Shown: piece by piece, positions 1 through 12,879 of the stretch
Numbering within the stretch: position 1 is the stretch's first letter
Layout of the letters: every line of letters starts with the position of its first letter
Assembly (NCBI RefSeq): GCF_032854445.1
Contig: NC_088295.1
Coordinates: forward strand, 870,501-934,500
Source of the DNA: Liolophura sinensis
Lineage: Eukaryota; Mollusca; Polyplacophora; Chitonida; Chitonidae
DNA: 64,000 nucleotides
Direction: 5' to 3'
Position numbers and translations under genes: made by a program
Notes under the pieces: model-generated
Told to the model about the DNA's origin: nothing
Seen by the model: only the letters and a program-made list of their open reading frames with translations
Database searches by the model: none

Positions 1-612
1 TCAGCCTATGCTTTGTATTTTGACGTTTGTTAGCCAATACCTTGTGTTTTGACGTTTGTCAGCCACTACTTTGTGTTTTGACGTTTGTCAGCCAATACCT
101 TGTGTTTTGACGTTTGTTAGCCAGTACCTTGTGTTTTGACGTTTGTCAGCCACTACTTTGTGTTTTGACGTTTGTCAGCCACTACCTTGTGTTTTGACGT
201 TTGTCAGTCAATACTTTGTGTTTTGACGTTTGTCAGCCTATGCTTTGTATTTTGACGTTTGTCAGCCAATACTTTATGTTTTGGCGTTTGTTAGCCAATG
301 CTTTATGTTTTGACGTTTGTCAGCCAATACTTTGTGTTTTGGCGTTTGTCAGCCACTACCTTGTGTTTTGACGTTTGTCAGCCACTACTTTATGTTTTGA
401 CTTTTGTTACCCTATTCTTTGTTTTTTGATGTGTGTCAGCCAATACTTTGTGTTTTGACGTTTGTCAGCCACTGCCTTGTGTTTTGACGTTTGTCAGCCA
501 CTACTTTATTTTTTGACGTTTGTCAGCCACTACCTTGTGTTTTGACGTTTGTCAGCCTCTACTTTATGTTTTGACGTTTGTTAGCCTATACTTTGTTTTT
601 TGACGTGTGTCA
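1..612. repeat. 29 bp minisatellite
   Basis: About 21 copies of a 29 base unit with the core TTTTGACGTTTGTCAGCCA run from the left window edge, so the array is cut by the window. Units differ by point changes and an occasional indel, and the last few (from about 400) are more diverged. No long reading frame persists because 29 is not a multiple of three. No function is visible. Confidence 0.95.
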
Positions 613-1683
613 GCTATTTCCTTTGACGCGTGAAAGTGAAGATATATCCCTCTGCTGGCCTGCACCTGATTCTTTTTTAATTTTTTTTTAATGTGAATGC
701 TGAACAAATGTAGCCATTTCATTTCATTTTCAACACCACTCTCGTTGCCCACGAGGTTTGAGAGAAAATGAAATAATGTGGCTGAGATTGGCTTAATAGA
801 ATTAGGGTTATAATTGTGTCCTCTGAAGAGTATATAGAGAAAGTGTTTCAGCTATGGTATTTCTGGATGCATATCTGTGTAAACTGTTTGTCTCACAGTG
901 ACCCAGAGATGGGGAGTTAACGCACCCCTTGGCACTGTCCCCCAGGCTTGTTAGCTTTACACTGGGGCGGGAGTGGGAACACTCATCTTAAAATCTACAT
1001 GCACCCACCACCTTGTTGAAACAGAACCATTGACTCCAGATGGAGATTTATGTTTTTGGCAGATGCTCCTTCCCATTACAGCCCATCGTTTGAACGATTG
1101 ATCCAGGTTCACATGCCATCTACTCTCTCCCCTCAACCCCCTCCCCCCCCCCCTCCCCCTCCCCCTCCATGTAGCATTCTTCACCTTACTTCACCACGAG
1201 ACCATGCTGCTTTGGTTCTCCCTCAACATATGTCAGCGGTAATGACCTGGCGTGTGTCACCTGTTTTATAGGTCGATCGTGTCTATAACCCCTCTCCGCA
1301 CCCACCCCGTTTTTTTCCCCTGCTTTCTGATCAGCCTCCAGGTATTTACTTTGACCACAGCTACATGGGGTATTACCCAATACTTCAACTTGGTTGGGGA
1401 TTTGAACAACCCAGCGTACATAGCAGGCTAGACGGAAAGGTTGCTTCTAACGCTGTTGTCTTTGTTTCTTTGCAAATCTCAACTTTGACATTTACAACCT
1501 GTTGCAGTATTTGTATTACATAGAATCGTGTATGAGCACATTGTAAGCTAATATGAGTTCCATTACAGAGGTGTCCAAAGGGTAAACAAAGTAAGTCGAT
1601 AACGGGAAATATGTGTTGAGGACAACAGTGTATTGTAGAAGGTATTTGTCGTAGCCGGATGCATGGTGCTGTGGAGGTAAATT
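613..1683. other. Gene-free stretch with a C-rich tract
   Basis: No supported gene. A C-rich low-complexity tract lies at about 1137-1170 and gives a spurious proline run in short frames. The rest is unremarkable intergenic or intronic sequence. Confidence 0.6.
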
Positions 1684-2552
1684 CTCAGGTTTCACTTTGT
1701 CCTCATTTTGTATAGCCTCAGCCCAAATCGTGTGGGATTCCCAGATTTCATTTTGTATAGCGTCAGCCCAAATCGTGTGGGATTTCCAGGTCTCATTTTG
1801 TATAGCGTCAACCCTAATCGTGTGGGATTCCCAGGTCTCATTTTGTATAACTTCAGCCCAAGTCGTGTCGGATTCGCAAGTCTCATTTTGTATAGCTTCA
1901 GCCCAAATCGTGCGGGATTCCCAGGTCTCATTTTGTATAGCGCCAGCCCAAATCGTGTCAGATTCGCAGGTCTCATTTTGTACAGCGTCAACCCAAATCG
2001 TGTCAGCTTCCCAGGTCTCAATTTGTATAGCGTCAACCCAAATCGTGTCGGATTACTAGCCCTCATTTTGTATAGCGTCAGCCCAAATCATGCGGGATTC
2101 CCAGGTCTCATTTTGTATAGTTTCAGCCCAAATCGTGTGGAATTCCCAGTCCTCATTTTGTATAGCGTCAGCCCAAATCGTGTCAGCTTCCCAGGTCTCA
2201 TTTTGTATAGCGTCAGCCCAAAGCGTGTCGGATTACTTGTCCTCATTTTGTATAGCGTCAGCCCAAATCGTGTCGGATTCCCAGATCTCATTGTGTATAG
2301 CGTCAGCCCAAATCGTGTGGAATTCCCAGTCCTCATGTAGTATAGCTTCAGCCCAAATCGTGTGAGATTCACAGGTGTCATTTTGTATAGCGTCAGCCCA
2401 AATCGTGTGGGATTCCCAGGTCTCATTTTGTATACCTTCAGCCCAAATCGTGTGGGATTCCCAGGTCTCATTTTGTATACCTTCAGCCCAAATCGTTTGG
2501 GATTCCCAGGTCTCATTTTGTATAGCGTCAGCCCAAATCGTGTCAACTCACA
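1684..2552. repeat. 45 bp minisatellite
   Basis: About 19 copies of a 45 base unit with the core TTTTGTATAGCGTCAGCCCA. Because 45 is divisible by three and the unit lacks stops in several frames, overlapping frames of 72 to 210 codons appear on both strands with 15-residue repeats. Their simultaneous presence on both strands argues that they are by-products of the satellite and not genes. Confidence 0.95.
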
Positions 2553-5500
2553 GATACCTAGGAGTTCGATGCGTGACAAATAAGACTAATTAAAGCAATG
2601 TTAATAATACTCTGAACAGGACAGTATTATTTTATACAATAATATAATATATGTTTGCGCGAGATTTGTTTTGTGAGATGGCATATGCCTTACTATCATC
2701 ACTTAAGAATTCAAAATATGTTTCCTCATATTTCTTTGAACGTCAGCCCAAAATTGCCCAAGTGTTTTCTCGTCCGCGTACGCCATACAAACACGACGCA
2801 GCTGACCCGATGCGCTCTCATTGATTTCTCCAGAGTTACAGAAATCTTACAGCTATTTACTCTGTTACTGGGGAGGCTCGTATCCAGACATCAGATAGAG
2901 TTCCAGAAAACAGATATTGAGCCCGTCAGCTGTCAGTACAGAATCATTGATCTCAGAAACCAGCCTCCTCTTTTCAACCCAAGTGACCTGTTAACTCTCA
3001 CATTGTTTTTTCAAACCCTTGTTTGCTGGCAAAAAAGCCAAATTAGATAAGTAGTCGAGGTCATGGCGTGAATGCTTCCCTACCATTATGAGTAACAATT
3101 AGATAGGCCTACCTACAATGAATGACCTGTGGTTGTATTGCACGTGTTCCTGAAATCACATCATTGACTCTAACAGCGAGAGCGTACCAGCGTGTGGCTA
3201 GTTGGTGTTGACAAATAGCAGGTTCCTCCATCAGCCCGAAATATCTTCCGTCGTTGGGGATAGATCTCGATCAGTGGTGTACACGGAAATAACTGCTACC
3301 AATGAAGAACAGCTAATTTTTCATTCATGTAGCTCTCCATAAGGGTCAAGTATAGTAAATTGACAAAATTGTTTTTTGTCAGGGATGACGCGGATCATTA
3401 GCTCTGTACGATGTCTCATAAAGTTTACCGGATAATACTAGTAAGAGGAGAATTGCGAAGAACCAGTAAATGAGTAGGATTTCAAGAAATAGAAAATGCC
3501 ATGGCTTTTGCTGGGGAACATCTTAGCATTCCAACTAGGCTTTTGCTGGAACATATCTTAGATAATTGTTAAGCAATTTAGCAAAGTTTTTCCTAGTAGG
3601 ATCTTAAACTTCATTGATAACCATTCTAGCCTGGCTTTTCCTGGCAGAGATTCTATTTTGCTTTAGGATTAAGACCTTAACACAGAATTTACATGATAAA
3701 GATCAAATCTAAGCTGGAACCCTTGCAGTTATATAACATTCCTTTAAGCGAGCGTTATTTAAGACTTTTGTGCACGTAGTTTTGAAAATGATTTGGAAGT
3801 GAACTTATATAGCACTTATTCCCTGAGAGCATGACAAAATTCTTTCCCAGGGTCTTTGAAGTACACCATGAATAGGTTAATGGGCGGTTTGTCGAGCTAC
3901 ACATTTAGGTGCAAAATGGAGTAACAACACATCATTTTCTAATGTTCTAATTCGGAATGCCCAGAGAGACGTCGAGAGAGATGTAGGCCATGCGGACACT
4001 GCACTGTGGACGTGTTTTGACCAGACATCCAGTCTGTTTGTCCTCATCAAAGACCATGTGTGTTGACTGAAGGGTGCTAAGTCCCAAGACGTGTTCTGTT
4101 GACAGATAGCCGCGATCCTAGCGGACAGGGTAGACAACTGGTCAAGGTTGTCCTCGTCTGGATTATCACCTGTCAAGGTTTATAACATTAACACTGTCCT
4201 GTCATATCTCTTCGTCTGCATTCATTAGTTGTCTGTCCACATTCCACGGACAATGTCGTGTCATTGATCTGCTACGCAGGAAACATGTACAAAACAGATA
4301 GTCATATTTCATATTTCATATTTTTTCTGATATTTATATTTTATGAAATGTGGCATTTCATAAACATAAAATCGTATGCTTTATGATGACACAAGTTTTG
4401 AATTCAGTTTAGGTCCTCTTAACAGTACATAGAATCAAAAAAAAGGTCAAACACTGGAGTTGTGAGATGGGTAGATGTCATTTAGAAGGTGGATTTTCAA
4501 TAACAGTATAATCGTTATTAGGGTTTAAACTTTCTGGATTCCAGTGCTGAAAGTCAACTCAGACAACTCCAGAAAGTGTAATCCGTTATATCGATAAATT
4601 TGTTACCAGAGTTGTGGTTAATGGGATATTCATTCATGTAGCCCAAACCTAGCCACTCGTACACCAAACCATGTAGACAATCACTACAAGTTCCACAAGA
4701 TTTTGGCTTTCTAGTTTGCTATTTGGACAATGTTTGTTATTGTTATTTTGAAAGAGAGATCAGTGAAACTTGGCCAGTCTTTTTTTCGCATTGTGAATAT
4801 GGCTAGACGCATTTTGTTTAGATTTCCTCTGCGTTAGTCACTTGGCGGGATGCACGGATATCACGTTAAGACCAACAGAACGGTTTGTCTCGATTCTCCT
4901 AGCGTCCCTATTCTAATCACAGCACGCTGCCTTCAGAATGTCTCGCCAAGGCTGTTAATCTAAGGCTAATCCGCCCATGGCACAAGTGCTCCATGATTAA
5001 AGAGGCCTAAATCCACCTTCCTGCTCAAGAAGCTTCGATACACAAAGAAATGTCTTATTTCAAACACCTTTATCGTTTCTCTCCTTCTTGAGAAACTGAT
5101 TTCAGACAATATAGATTTCAAAGATGGAGTTTCGCACCACTTGTTTTTCAACCTCGTAATGTCTAACAATCTCCGGGATATTTAACGGAAACTTATAGTG
5201 CAAGCAACTTTTCACAAAATGATGTGTGTAAAACATATAAAGCAATGAGTGTGTACAACGTCACCGTGGAGATCTTTTACAGAAATGGAACATCTACTCT
5301 CGTCTTAGGTCAGCTCGTCAGCACGCAGACGCATGAATTGTTTTTCAGCAAGATATGTGTACAATCCCATTGCTCATTAATGGCAACCCGTTTCGAACAC
5401 AAGGAATAAGTTGTTTTAATCGATGTTTGTGTCGAACAAAAGTAATATATGTCAAAATACATTGTGTACTGGAAGGTTGACAACTTTCTAGTGAGTTTAT

Positions 5501-5711
5501 CGTTACTTTCAATTCAAGTAAATTTTTAAAGCTTGTAAAATATCTACCAGACCTAGGTCATGTTTGACAAGCTTTATATATTAAGGACCTTCTTCTCCTG
5601 CAGTAAATAGCGGTTTTAACATTTCAAGTTATTCATAACCAGATGAGCTAATAAAGGAGACACAAGCATGCTAAATGGCTGACGTATATGTTGTTTTCGT
5701 CTATTTTGCAG
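2553..5711. other. No supported gene
   Basis: I see no exon with convincing coding character and matching splice signals. An open frame at 2655-3050 (131 codons, plus) and one at 3877-4176 (minus) have no recognisable motif. An imperfect inverted repeat around CTTTCTGGA/TCCAGAAAG lies near 4528-4578. This region may include the promoter or early exons of the proline-rich gene that starts to be visible at 5712. Confidence 0.5.
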
Positions 5712-5811
5712 GTCCTCGGCCGATTACCTTACCATTCCAACGCCACGAATGCCCAACCCGCATCCACCAGATCGAATCCTCGGACGACCTTGACATTGAT
5801 GACATAGATCG
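5712..5811 (+). CDS. Exon of unrecognised proline-rich protein gene
   Basis: A 100 base exon bounded by TTTTGCAG and GGTACGT. It reads open for 32 full codons plus split codons at both ends, and the acidic end (ESSDDLDIDDIDR) joins in phase to the exon at 7118 through the split codon CG|A. Upstream exons must exist because the exon begins in the middle of a codon, but I could not identify them. The family is not recognised. The call rests on splice signals, phase match to the next exon and coding-like composition. Confidence 0.6.
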
Positions 5812-7117
5812 GTACGTCTTTTCTCTAAGCACTCTGATAACGGCCAGCAAAAATGTCATTACTGGGCATACATCATGACAAGACAAACCTTCATTATTTA
5901 CACCCTGTGTAATCCCCCTGGGTCTTGTTGGGAATTACTCATTGTGTTGTCTATCTGTAAATAGTCTGTAACATAGGAATACCAACTGTCGCTCGCCTTA
6001 TATTGGCCTATATCCTTACAATTCCAAGTATGTCAGGTGTCCTTATAAACCAAGCTTCAGCATCTTATCTTCACCAAGTGTCTGAGTCAAAAAGCGAGGA
6101 AAGTTGTCCGTTCTGAAATCCCGTCTACACCGCTGCATTCTCCTGGTGTACTTGACTGCAGAGTTAGGGTGGTCTATAGGCCTTCTCCACAAACACCGAT
6201 TGTTCTCCGCCATTCACCTGCCGCCTTCCTTAGCCGCCAGTAAGACTTTCTGTCACCAGATATGCACATCTAACAATAAAAATATGCGGCCCACCTGCAG
6301 CCCACATATTGTACTTGACGCCTGATATGAACGTTTTTTCACAAAACAAACATTTTAAAACCCTGCTAGGTGGCAAAATTTCAACCTTGACTTTGGAATC
6401 TTAAATTCTTATTTGCCTTAAAATGGTCTTAACTTAAGAAAACCAAGCAAGTTTTACAAAAACAAACGGCGGATGTATTTGCTACTATAATGAATGAATT
6501 GTTTCTAACATTGGGTTATATCACCGATGCCGTTAAGGTTAGAAGGCATGGAAATATTTGAGTCGACATTGTGGCTTACCTAAGTTGCATGTTCATAACG
6601 TGATAACTCACGATCAACTCACGATCAACCCGCGTTATCAACCAGACAAGTATTTAGCAAACACACCGCAGTGCCCCTGAATACATGCCATTAATCAGTT
6701 CTTTTACAAAATATCCAAAACCCAGGAAATCTCAATACTAGACGCTGATTATTTATGTTTAAAATCGCTTTTGTAACGATTATCAACCAGTGCAAGGATC
6801 AGCTACATATAGATGTGTATGTATTTTTTTGGATAATGGTCTGCTGTTTGTATCCATACGTACCCACTCCGATACGGTGAGATCCCCGTGAATTTAGCTA
6901 ATGGGTAAAGTCGGTTTACGGTCCTGCCAGACCCCTTCCCACACTTAATCCCTTCCCTGTATGTGTTCAGTAGCAGATAAGCTTGTCTAGATACGACGAT
7001 TTCTCCATGGCAAATATCAAAAAAAAAAAGAAAAAGTACTTCGCCTGAAAGTCTGTCTGAGATAACTGTTGTTCTTTCTTATTATTGTAACTAATTTGTA
7101 TGAACTTCTACTGTCAG
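5812..7117 (+). other. Intron of the proline-rich protein gene
   Basis: Intron between the exons at 5712-5811 and 7118. It holds no recognisable repeat array, RNA gene or internal coding exon that I can support. A short A-rich run lies at about 7019-7036. Confidence 0.5.
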
Positions 7118-9578
7118 ATTCAATGAGGAGAAGACCCCACTGGTTGTGATTCAAGAATACAACGGCTTCCGGCATGGCAGCAGAAGTGGCTCTCTGGATG
7201 AAATCAAAGAAGAAGAGGAGGATTTGGATTCGGCCTCCATAATGCGTTTCGGTATGATATGGGGAGCCCGGAGGAGTTTACGGGACAGCAGGGTCGGGTG
7301 AGGCGAGGCAGGAGAGGATCCTCGAGCACACTCGAGTCCCAGTCTTCGGGAATCTCCGTCTTTCATAATGAGTCTTGTCGGGGATAGACTTGAGGGTGGG
7401 GCTTACACTGGCCGACCTAAGCTGAGCTTGTCGGAGGAGTCTGGAGCATCTGGTCAGTACGACTCGGGCTGTAAGTCCAGCTTCTCCTCCTCTAACTCGG
7501 AGAGCGAAGATCATGTGCACGAGAGAGGTCATCGCCACAGAGATTCGGATGGTTTCTCTTCGTTCAGCCCGAAAGCACTAGCTCTAGCTTCCGAATTATC
7601 ACAAGCAAAGATCAACTGGGACACTTCAATAATACCAAAACCCCGAAACATATAGACTGTGAAGCCACGAGAAATGCAAAGTGAACCCTTGTAAAAGTGA
7701 TAGCTTACCCTCAATCAACGTCATCCCGAGATAGCATCGGGTCATCGTCACGGGAAAATGATGCCATGGACTATGTGGATCCAATCTACTCCACCGCCGT
7801 GACTTTGTCGCCCATGGCTCCAATAGATCAGTTTCTGAAGAAAACTTGTGAGGTGAACAGGCATACATACCAGAACTCTTCCACAAATGTTCAAATGTAC
7901 TTGATACGTCTACTTCCCGAATTCTTCAGATCGGACGAGTACTGGGAAGACTGTGACTACTACTGGTATCGGTGACAGCCAGCTGGAAACAGGGTCCGTG
8001 ACAGGAACAGAGGCCGTCTACTCCCGAGCATCTCCTAATGTCATCCACGTGGGGGACCCAACCTCTAACTACACCACGGTGATTATTGTCACCAGTGATG
8101 ACACATACGGGAACACACGTATAGAGCTCACACCCCAATGTCCCATGGAAGAGAACCACCATAACGCGGAGGAAACCACCCAGGCCCCAATCCAGGCGCA
8201 CGACTGTGATAGAAATGCTAAAACTGGAAGTTTGTTAAAATCAGTGCATTTTCAGCACGAATCTTCCCATGATGAAGAGGCTGTGAGAGAAGGCTGTCAG
8301 ACAAGCCCCACCGAAGGGGTGGATGTAACCCCCGGGCGGAGGCCCAGTGATATAATCATGTCTTCCAACAAAACTAAGTGCTCTCATGCTCTCCCACAGA
8401 CAGCCCCGGGTAAGCCCAAGGTGCCCCCTCCCCCTCGGATGTCGACGGAGAATGAGTCTGGCCAGTCTTCGTGTAAACCTTCCAGTACCGCCAATAATAA
8501 ATCTTGTCACCCTCCGAAGAGGCCAGACAAACTGCCTGAATGTAAGGAGGCTTATAAAGCGAGCTTAGGTTCCGTTACTGGTGTCCACAGGCGTTGCTCG
8601 GATGTTACCAATATTGATGGCAGACTGAGTAAAGTGTGGACTGGGGCTCCAGTGTCATACAATGACAGCCCTTCCAAAAATGTAGAATGTTCCTCGAAGG
8701 GTGGACGTATAAAGGAGCTACAGCAAGTGTTAATGAAACAGGCTAACCCTTTCTCGCCTGCGGTGAAGAAGCCTCAAGACGATACCCCAGAAAATAATAC
8801 TCGACCTCGATCAACGTCAGCACCACAAGTGATGCCATCAGCTGCTGTCATGCAAATGGCAGCCAGGAAAGCTTCTCTGATCAGCAACGACAGTGGCCCT
8901 AGGTCCCCACCCTGTGTAGATCATAGGCCCCCTGCCCCACCGCCTCCACTCCACACATGCAGCCATGCACCCAATCCTGCCCCGCGTGTTCTACCAGCAC
9001 CACCCCCTCTCCAAACATCCGGGCCACCCCCACGACCCCCTCCGCCAACCACATCTCCTCCTCCTCGCCCGCCACCGCCGGTTTTACCTTCTTCATTCCC
9101 CTTTTCACCACCGCCACCACCGCCACCGCTCCCACCACCCACGTATGTGTCTTCTACCTTGCCTTTGGTGAATCGCAGAAATAATTCCCCCACGGAGTCT
9201 AGCACATCAGGGGGCAGACAGACCGCTAAATACAACGAGAGTGCTATGGGCACGAAAACTGAGCCAGTGGATGACGACACTCGCATTCGCATGGCAGACA
9301 TCAAAAATATGCTTCAGCGAGCCGGAACGTTACCCGGCGAAAGAAACAGAAATTATGGAAGCTTGCCCGATCTTCAGCTTGTTGGTAGAAAAGACAGAGA
9401 CTTGTCATCTTCTAGGACAGGAGGTAGAAAAAGTCGCGATGAGAGCGGAAGGCGGGAAGACCGGAAGAGGGGCGGCAACCGGAAGAGTTCTTCTAAGCCT
9501 AGATCTAGCACTCCTAGTGAGAGAACATCTGTGTCGGGAAGTTCCACCAGGTCCCCCAAATTACCACATAAAAATAAG
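7118..9578 (+). CDS. Large exon of unrecognised proline-rich protein (frame shifts in its first part)
   Basis: The acceptor CTACTGTCAG precedes 7118 and the donor AAG|GTAAGT follows 9578. The first codons continue the previous exon in phase. From about 7953 one frame stays open for over 540 codons: a Ser/Thr-rich part, then a proline-rich block at about 8925-9155 with PPPPPP runs typical of SH3, WW or EVH1 ligands, then a basic Ser/Arg-rich part. Between 7118 and 7975 the coding signal hops between two frames. Segments 7118-7243, 7370-7655 and 7953-9578 share one frame; 7244-7385 and about 7690-7960 use another. The alternation between only two frames suggests single-base indels, either assembly errors or real decay. 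This is probably an intracellular scaffold or cytoskeletal protein by composition only; no family is recognised. Confidence 0.65.
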
Positions 9579-9633
9579 GTAAGTCTGCTTGAAACTGTTT
9601 ACAGAAATACTAGTGCGTTTGTAATCAGGCAAT

Positions 9634-9635
<2 letters not shown>

Positions 9636-9707
<72 letters not shown>
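9636..9707. repeat. TA dinucleotide microsatellite
   Basis: A pure alternating TA run of about 70 bases, just inside the intron after the donor at 9579. It extends an open frame as an Ile-Tyr run, which is an artefact of reading past the donor. Confidence 0.95.
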
Positions 9708-9710
<3 letters not shown>

Positions 9711-11506
9711 AATACAGCTTGAGAGTTCACGATGACTAGCAATGTATTTTTCAGAGGCATCTGGCTAAACTGTCCAAATTAAATTCAAATTATTAACAGA
9801 TAATACATACGCTGTTCATAGTCGAGTTGAAAAGTAATCAGGTGTCAAGTGATAGAAGCATTGTCTGTAATTTTGTATCTAGCATACACCTTTTTCTGAC
9901 AGTGGCCATGGTTTATGATCTGTTGAACATGTTATCTACACTCATTCTACACTAGATTGTAGTACTGGTTTGCAAATTGTTAGAAACAGAGTGAAGTCTT
10001 ACTAAAATGGTAACGACGTTTCATGACTTTATAATCTGTTAGCTTGTGCAACAGAGTGAAATGTCGAGAAATCTAACATTATATTGCCCACAAGCAGAGA
10101 ATAACAATATTATTGTTATTAGGAATTGCATTTTCTGGACATAGCACAAGTGCTAGTGTTGGTAGACCGGCAAATATCACTTCCGGTTTCGAAGCAGTGA
10201 CCTCAGAATCTGGCACCTAATCGCCAGTAATACATGTAAACCGTCTAGGCCATTCCACCAATAGGCCTTCCACAGATACAAGAGGAAGATGTAACTGAGC
10301 AGTAAACATGCAATATCTCCTGACTACCAGAACTACAAACCTCTCCTAGCTGAATATTTCAGATCGGAAGATGTCATTGATGGAGTGGTTTACGGAACAG
10401 TGTAATCGTTATTAGAGATTCTAAGATCCCTGGTTCGAATCCCGCACTTACTCGTAGCAGACACTTAAATCGATTCCATTCTGGAGCCACCAATCTCTTG
10501 ACAAAACGTTTCTAAAACATAGGAAAGAAAATAGAGCTGGATTCCATACCGTATGGCATGGTTGATTTGCCCGTCTTGGTGCACCCAGCTGATTGAGCGC
10601 AGAGGTCGACATGTTCGGTAATGTTTATTTGGAACATTTTCTCACCTGCTAATTATGTGCTAGACTGCCTCTCCCTCCGCTGTTTTCAGAAGTTTAAATT
10701 CGTTTGGTTTAGAAGCAAAACTAGACTTCGTTGTTTGTCTGGAATATTTTTAGAACTTTTGCAGTGTGAAACAGACAAATGCAAATTGCTTTGATATGAA
10801 GAACAAATATTACATACCTGTATGGAATTACGGTGAGTGTATCGGAAATGTGCTCAGTCGATGGTTTTACTTTTGATGGAAATGTTGTAAATTTTGAATA
10901 GTTAAAATAAAAAACCCAAGAGGCAGACATTGTGGGGTATCCATGGCAGCACGTGTTGACGGCGGAGAGGAAGTTATTGTTACCCTCTCGGAATTGGACT
11001 TTTCCCGCTAGCCTCCTAACATTCTATAATTTATCCGTTGGCCGGTCTCTTGCACTGTTTATTTATAACTGTTTGCTGATTTACCTTGATCTTAGAACGG
11101 TTTGCCATGTTCCAGGAATTGATTTCAAAGCCGTGAGGCTGTAATTACAGGCGTGTGTATAGCAATGTTTATGTTTACATTTGGGGAGATGTTGTCGGTC
11201 TTGTGTTCTCTATCGTCACTAGACCATTTGTTTTCTCCCATAAGAGATGAATTGGAAGCATTGTCATAGTTAACGATTGTAGGAGTTGAAAGCAGTATGC
11301 TAATGTCTACACACATCAGTTTCTTTCATGAGTTTTGCTCTCTGAAAAAATGAGCAAAAACCGTCATTACTATTTTTTCGTAGCTCTTCGGAGCTACTCT
11401 TCGGTGAAGATTCGACAGCTGTTTTAATTAGACTCAGGCTGGTGAGTCTTGTAGTATTTGTCGTGAGTAGAGCAGTAGACAGATGTTTTCACCAGTCATG
11501 CAGTAC
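9708..11506 (+). other. Intronic stretch without further genes
   Basis: This is the start of the 12.9 kb intron of the proline-rich gene. No coding exon or mobile element is supported. A tRNA B-box-like motif, GGTTCGAATCCC, occurs near 10430 but no tRNA fold is visible. A compact hairpin at 11380-11397 is listed separately. Confidence 0.5.
11380..11397 (+). other. Hairpin with TTCG loop
   Basis: A perfect 7 bp stem, GTAGCTC/GAGCTAC, closed by a TTCG tetraloop with the C(TTCG)G closing pair, preceded by a T run. The shape is that of a very stable RNA hairpin if transcribed. It sits just upstream of the 44 bp satellite. No homologous RNA family is recognised. Confidence 0.4.
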
Positions 11507-12470
11507 GTGACCATCAGTTTTCATAACATTGCTCACAGACATCTCATATCGTCCCTCTCAGTTTTCATAACATTGCTCACAGATATCTTATATCCTCCCT
11601 CTCAGTTTTCATAACATTGCTCACAGACATCTAATCTCGTCCCTCTCAGTTTTCATAACATTGCTCACAGACATCTCATATCGTCCCTGTCAGTTTTCAT
11701 AACATTGCTCACAGACATCTAATATCGTCACCGTCAATTTTCATAACATTGCTCACAGACATCTCATATCGTCCCTCTCAGTTTTCATAACATTGCTCAC
11801 AGACATCTCATATCGTCCCTCTCAGTTTTCATAACATTGCTCACAGACATCTAATCTCGTCCCTCTCAGTTTTCATAACATTGCTCACAGACATCTAATA
11901 TCGTCACCGTCAATTTTCATAACATTGCTCACAGACATCTCATATCGTCCCTCTCAGTTTTCATAACATTGCTCACAGACATCTAATCTCGTCCCTCTCA
12001 GTTTTCATAACATTGCTCACAGACATCTAATCTCGTCTCTCTCAGTTTTCATAACATTGCTCACAGACATCTAATATCGTCACCGTCAATTTTCATAACA
12101 TTGCTCACAGACATCTCATATCGTCCCTCTCAGTTTTCATAACATTGCTCACAGACATCTAATCTCGTCCCTCTCAGTTTTCATAACATTGCTCACAGAC
12201 ATCTAATCTCGTCCCTCTCAGTTTTCATAACATTGCTCACAGACATCTAATATCGTCCATCTCAGTTTTCATAACATTGCTCACAGACATCTAATATCGT
12301 CACCGTCAATTTTCATAACATTACTCACAGACATCTAATATCGTCCCTCTCAGTTTTCAAAACATTGCTCACAGACATCTCATATCGTCCCTCTCAGTTT
12401 TCAAAACATTGCTGACAGACATCTCATATCGCCCCGCTTCGATTCCATAACATTCCTCACAGGTATCTGA
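11507..12470. repeat. 44 bp minisatellite
   Basis: About 22 copies of a 44 base unit with the core TTTTCATAACATTGCTCACA. Two main unit variants (CTCATATCGTCCCTCT and CTAATATCGTCACCGTCA types) recur in a partly ordered pattern, which suggests multi-unit duplications. It lies in the large intron of the proline-rich gene. Confidence 0.95.
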
Positions 12471-12496
12471 TTTACGGTGGATTCATTTAATTGTAT

Positions 12497-12879
12497 AGTT
12501 ATATATAGGCCCTATACATTTATCTTTAGTTCACCAGATCACAGGCCCTGTATATATATTTAGTGGGGCCTCCGTGGCTCAGTCCGTTAGCGAGCTAGCG
12601 CAGCGTAATGACCCAGGAGCCTCTCACCAATGCGGTCGCTGTGAGTTCAAGTCCAGCTCGTGCTGGCTTCCTCTCCGGCCGTACGTGGGAAGGTCTGCAG
12701 CAACCTGCGGATGGTAGTGGGTTTCCCCGGGCTTTGCCCGGTTTCCTCCCACCATAATGCTGGCCGCCGTCGTATAAGTGAAATATTCTTGAGTACGGCG
12801 TAAAACACCAATCAAATAAATAAATATATGTTTAGTTCACCAGAACCCAGGCCCTGTATATTTATCTTTAGTTCACCAG
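12497..12879. repeat. Left fragment of the 36 bp satellite, split by a SINE and a Harbinger element
   Basis: Three to four units of the 36 base repeat (core CCAGGCCCTGTATATTTATC) that dominates 15503-16675 are found here. They are interrupted by a SINE (about 12564-12826) and abut the left end of the Harbinger element at about 12880. The simplest reading is that both mobile elements landed in a pre-existing short array whose right part later expanded. Confidence 0.85.
12564..12826 (+). mobile_element. tRNA-derived SINE
   Basis: The 5' part resembles a tRNA with an A-box-like GTGGCTCAGTCCGTTAGC and a B-box-like GAGTTCAAGTCC. The central part carries the conserved CCTCCCACCATAATGCTGG segment, and the 3' end has TATTCTTGAGTACGGCGTAA followed by an AAATAAATAAA tail. 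This general SINE type is common in molluscs and brachiopods (from memory). The flanks ATATATATTTAG and ATATATGTTTAG look like a target-site duplication. This is the fullest SINE copy in the window and serves as the reference for the others. Confidence 0.85.

Noticed and set aside
1692-2579. Overlapping open frames of up to 210 codons on both strands
   Set aside because: They lie wholly in the 45 bp satellite, whose unit is divisible by three and lacks stops; simultaneous opening on both strands marks them as artefacts.
2655-3050. 131-codon plus-strand frame
   Set aside because: No recognisable domain, no clear splice or promoter context; length alone is not convincing.
10395-10450. Possible tRNA gene from a GGTTCGAATCCC B-box
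   Set aside because: No A-box at the right distance and no cloverleaf could be drawn.
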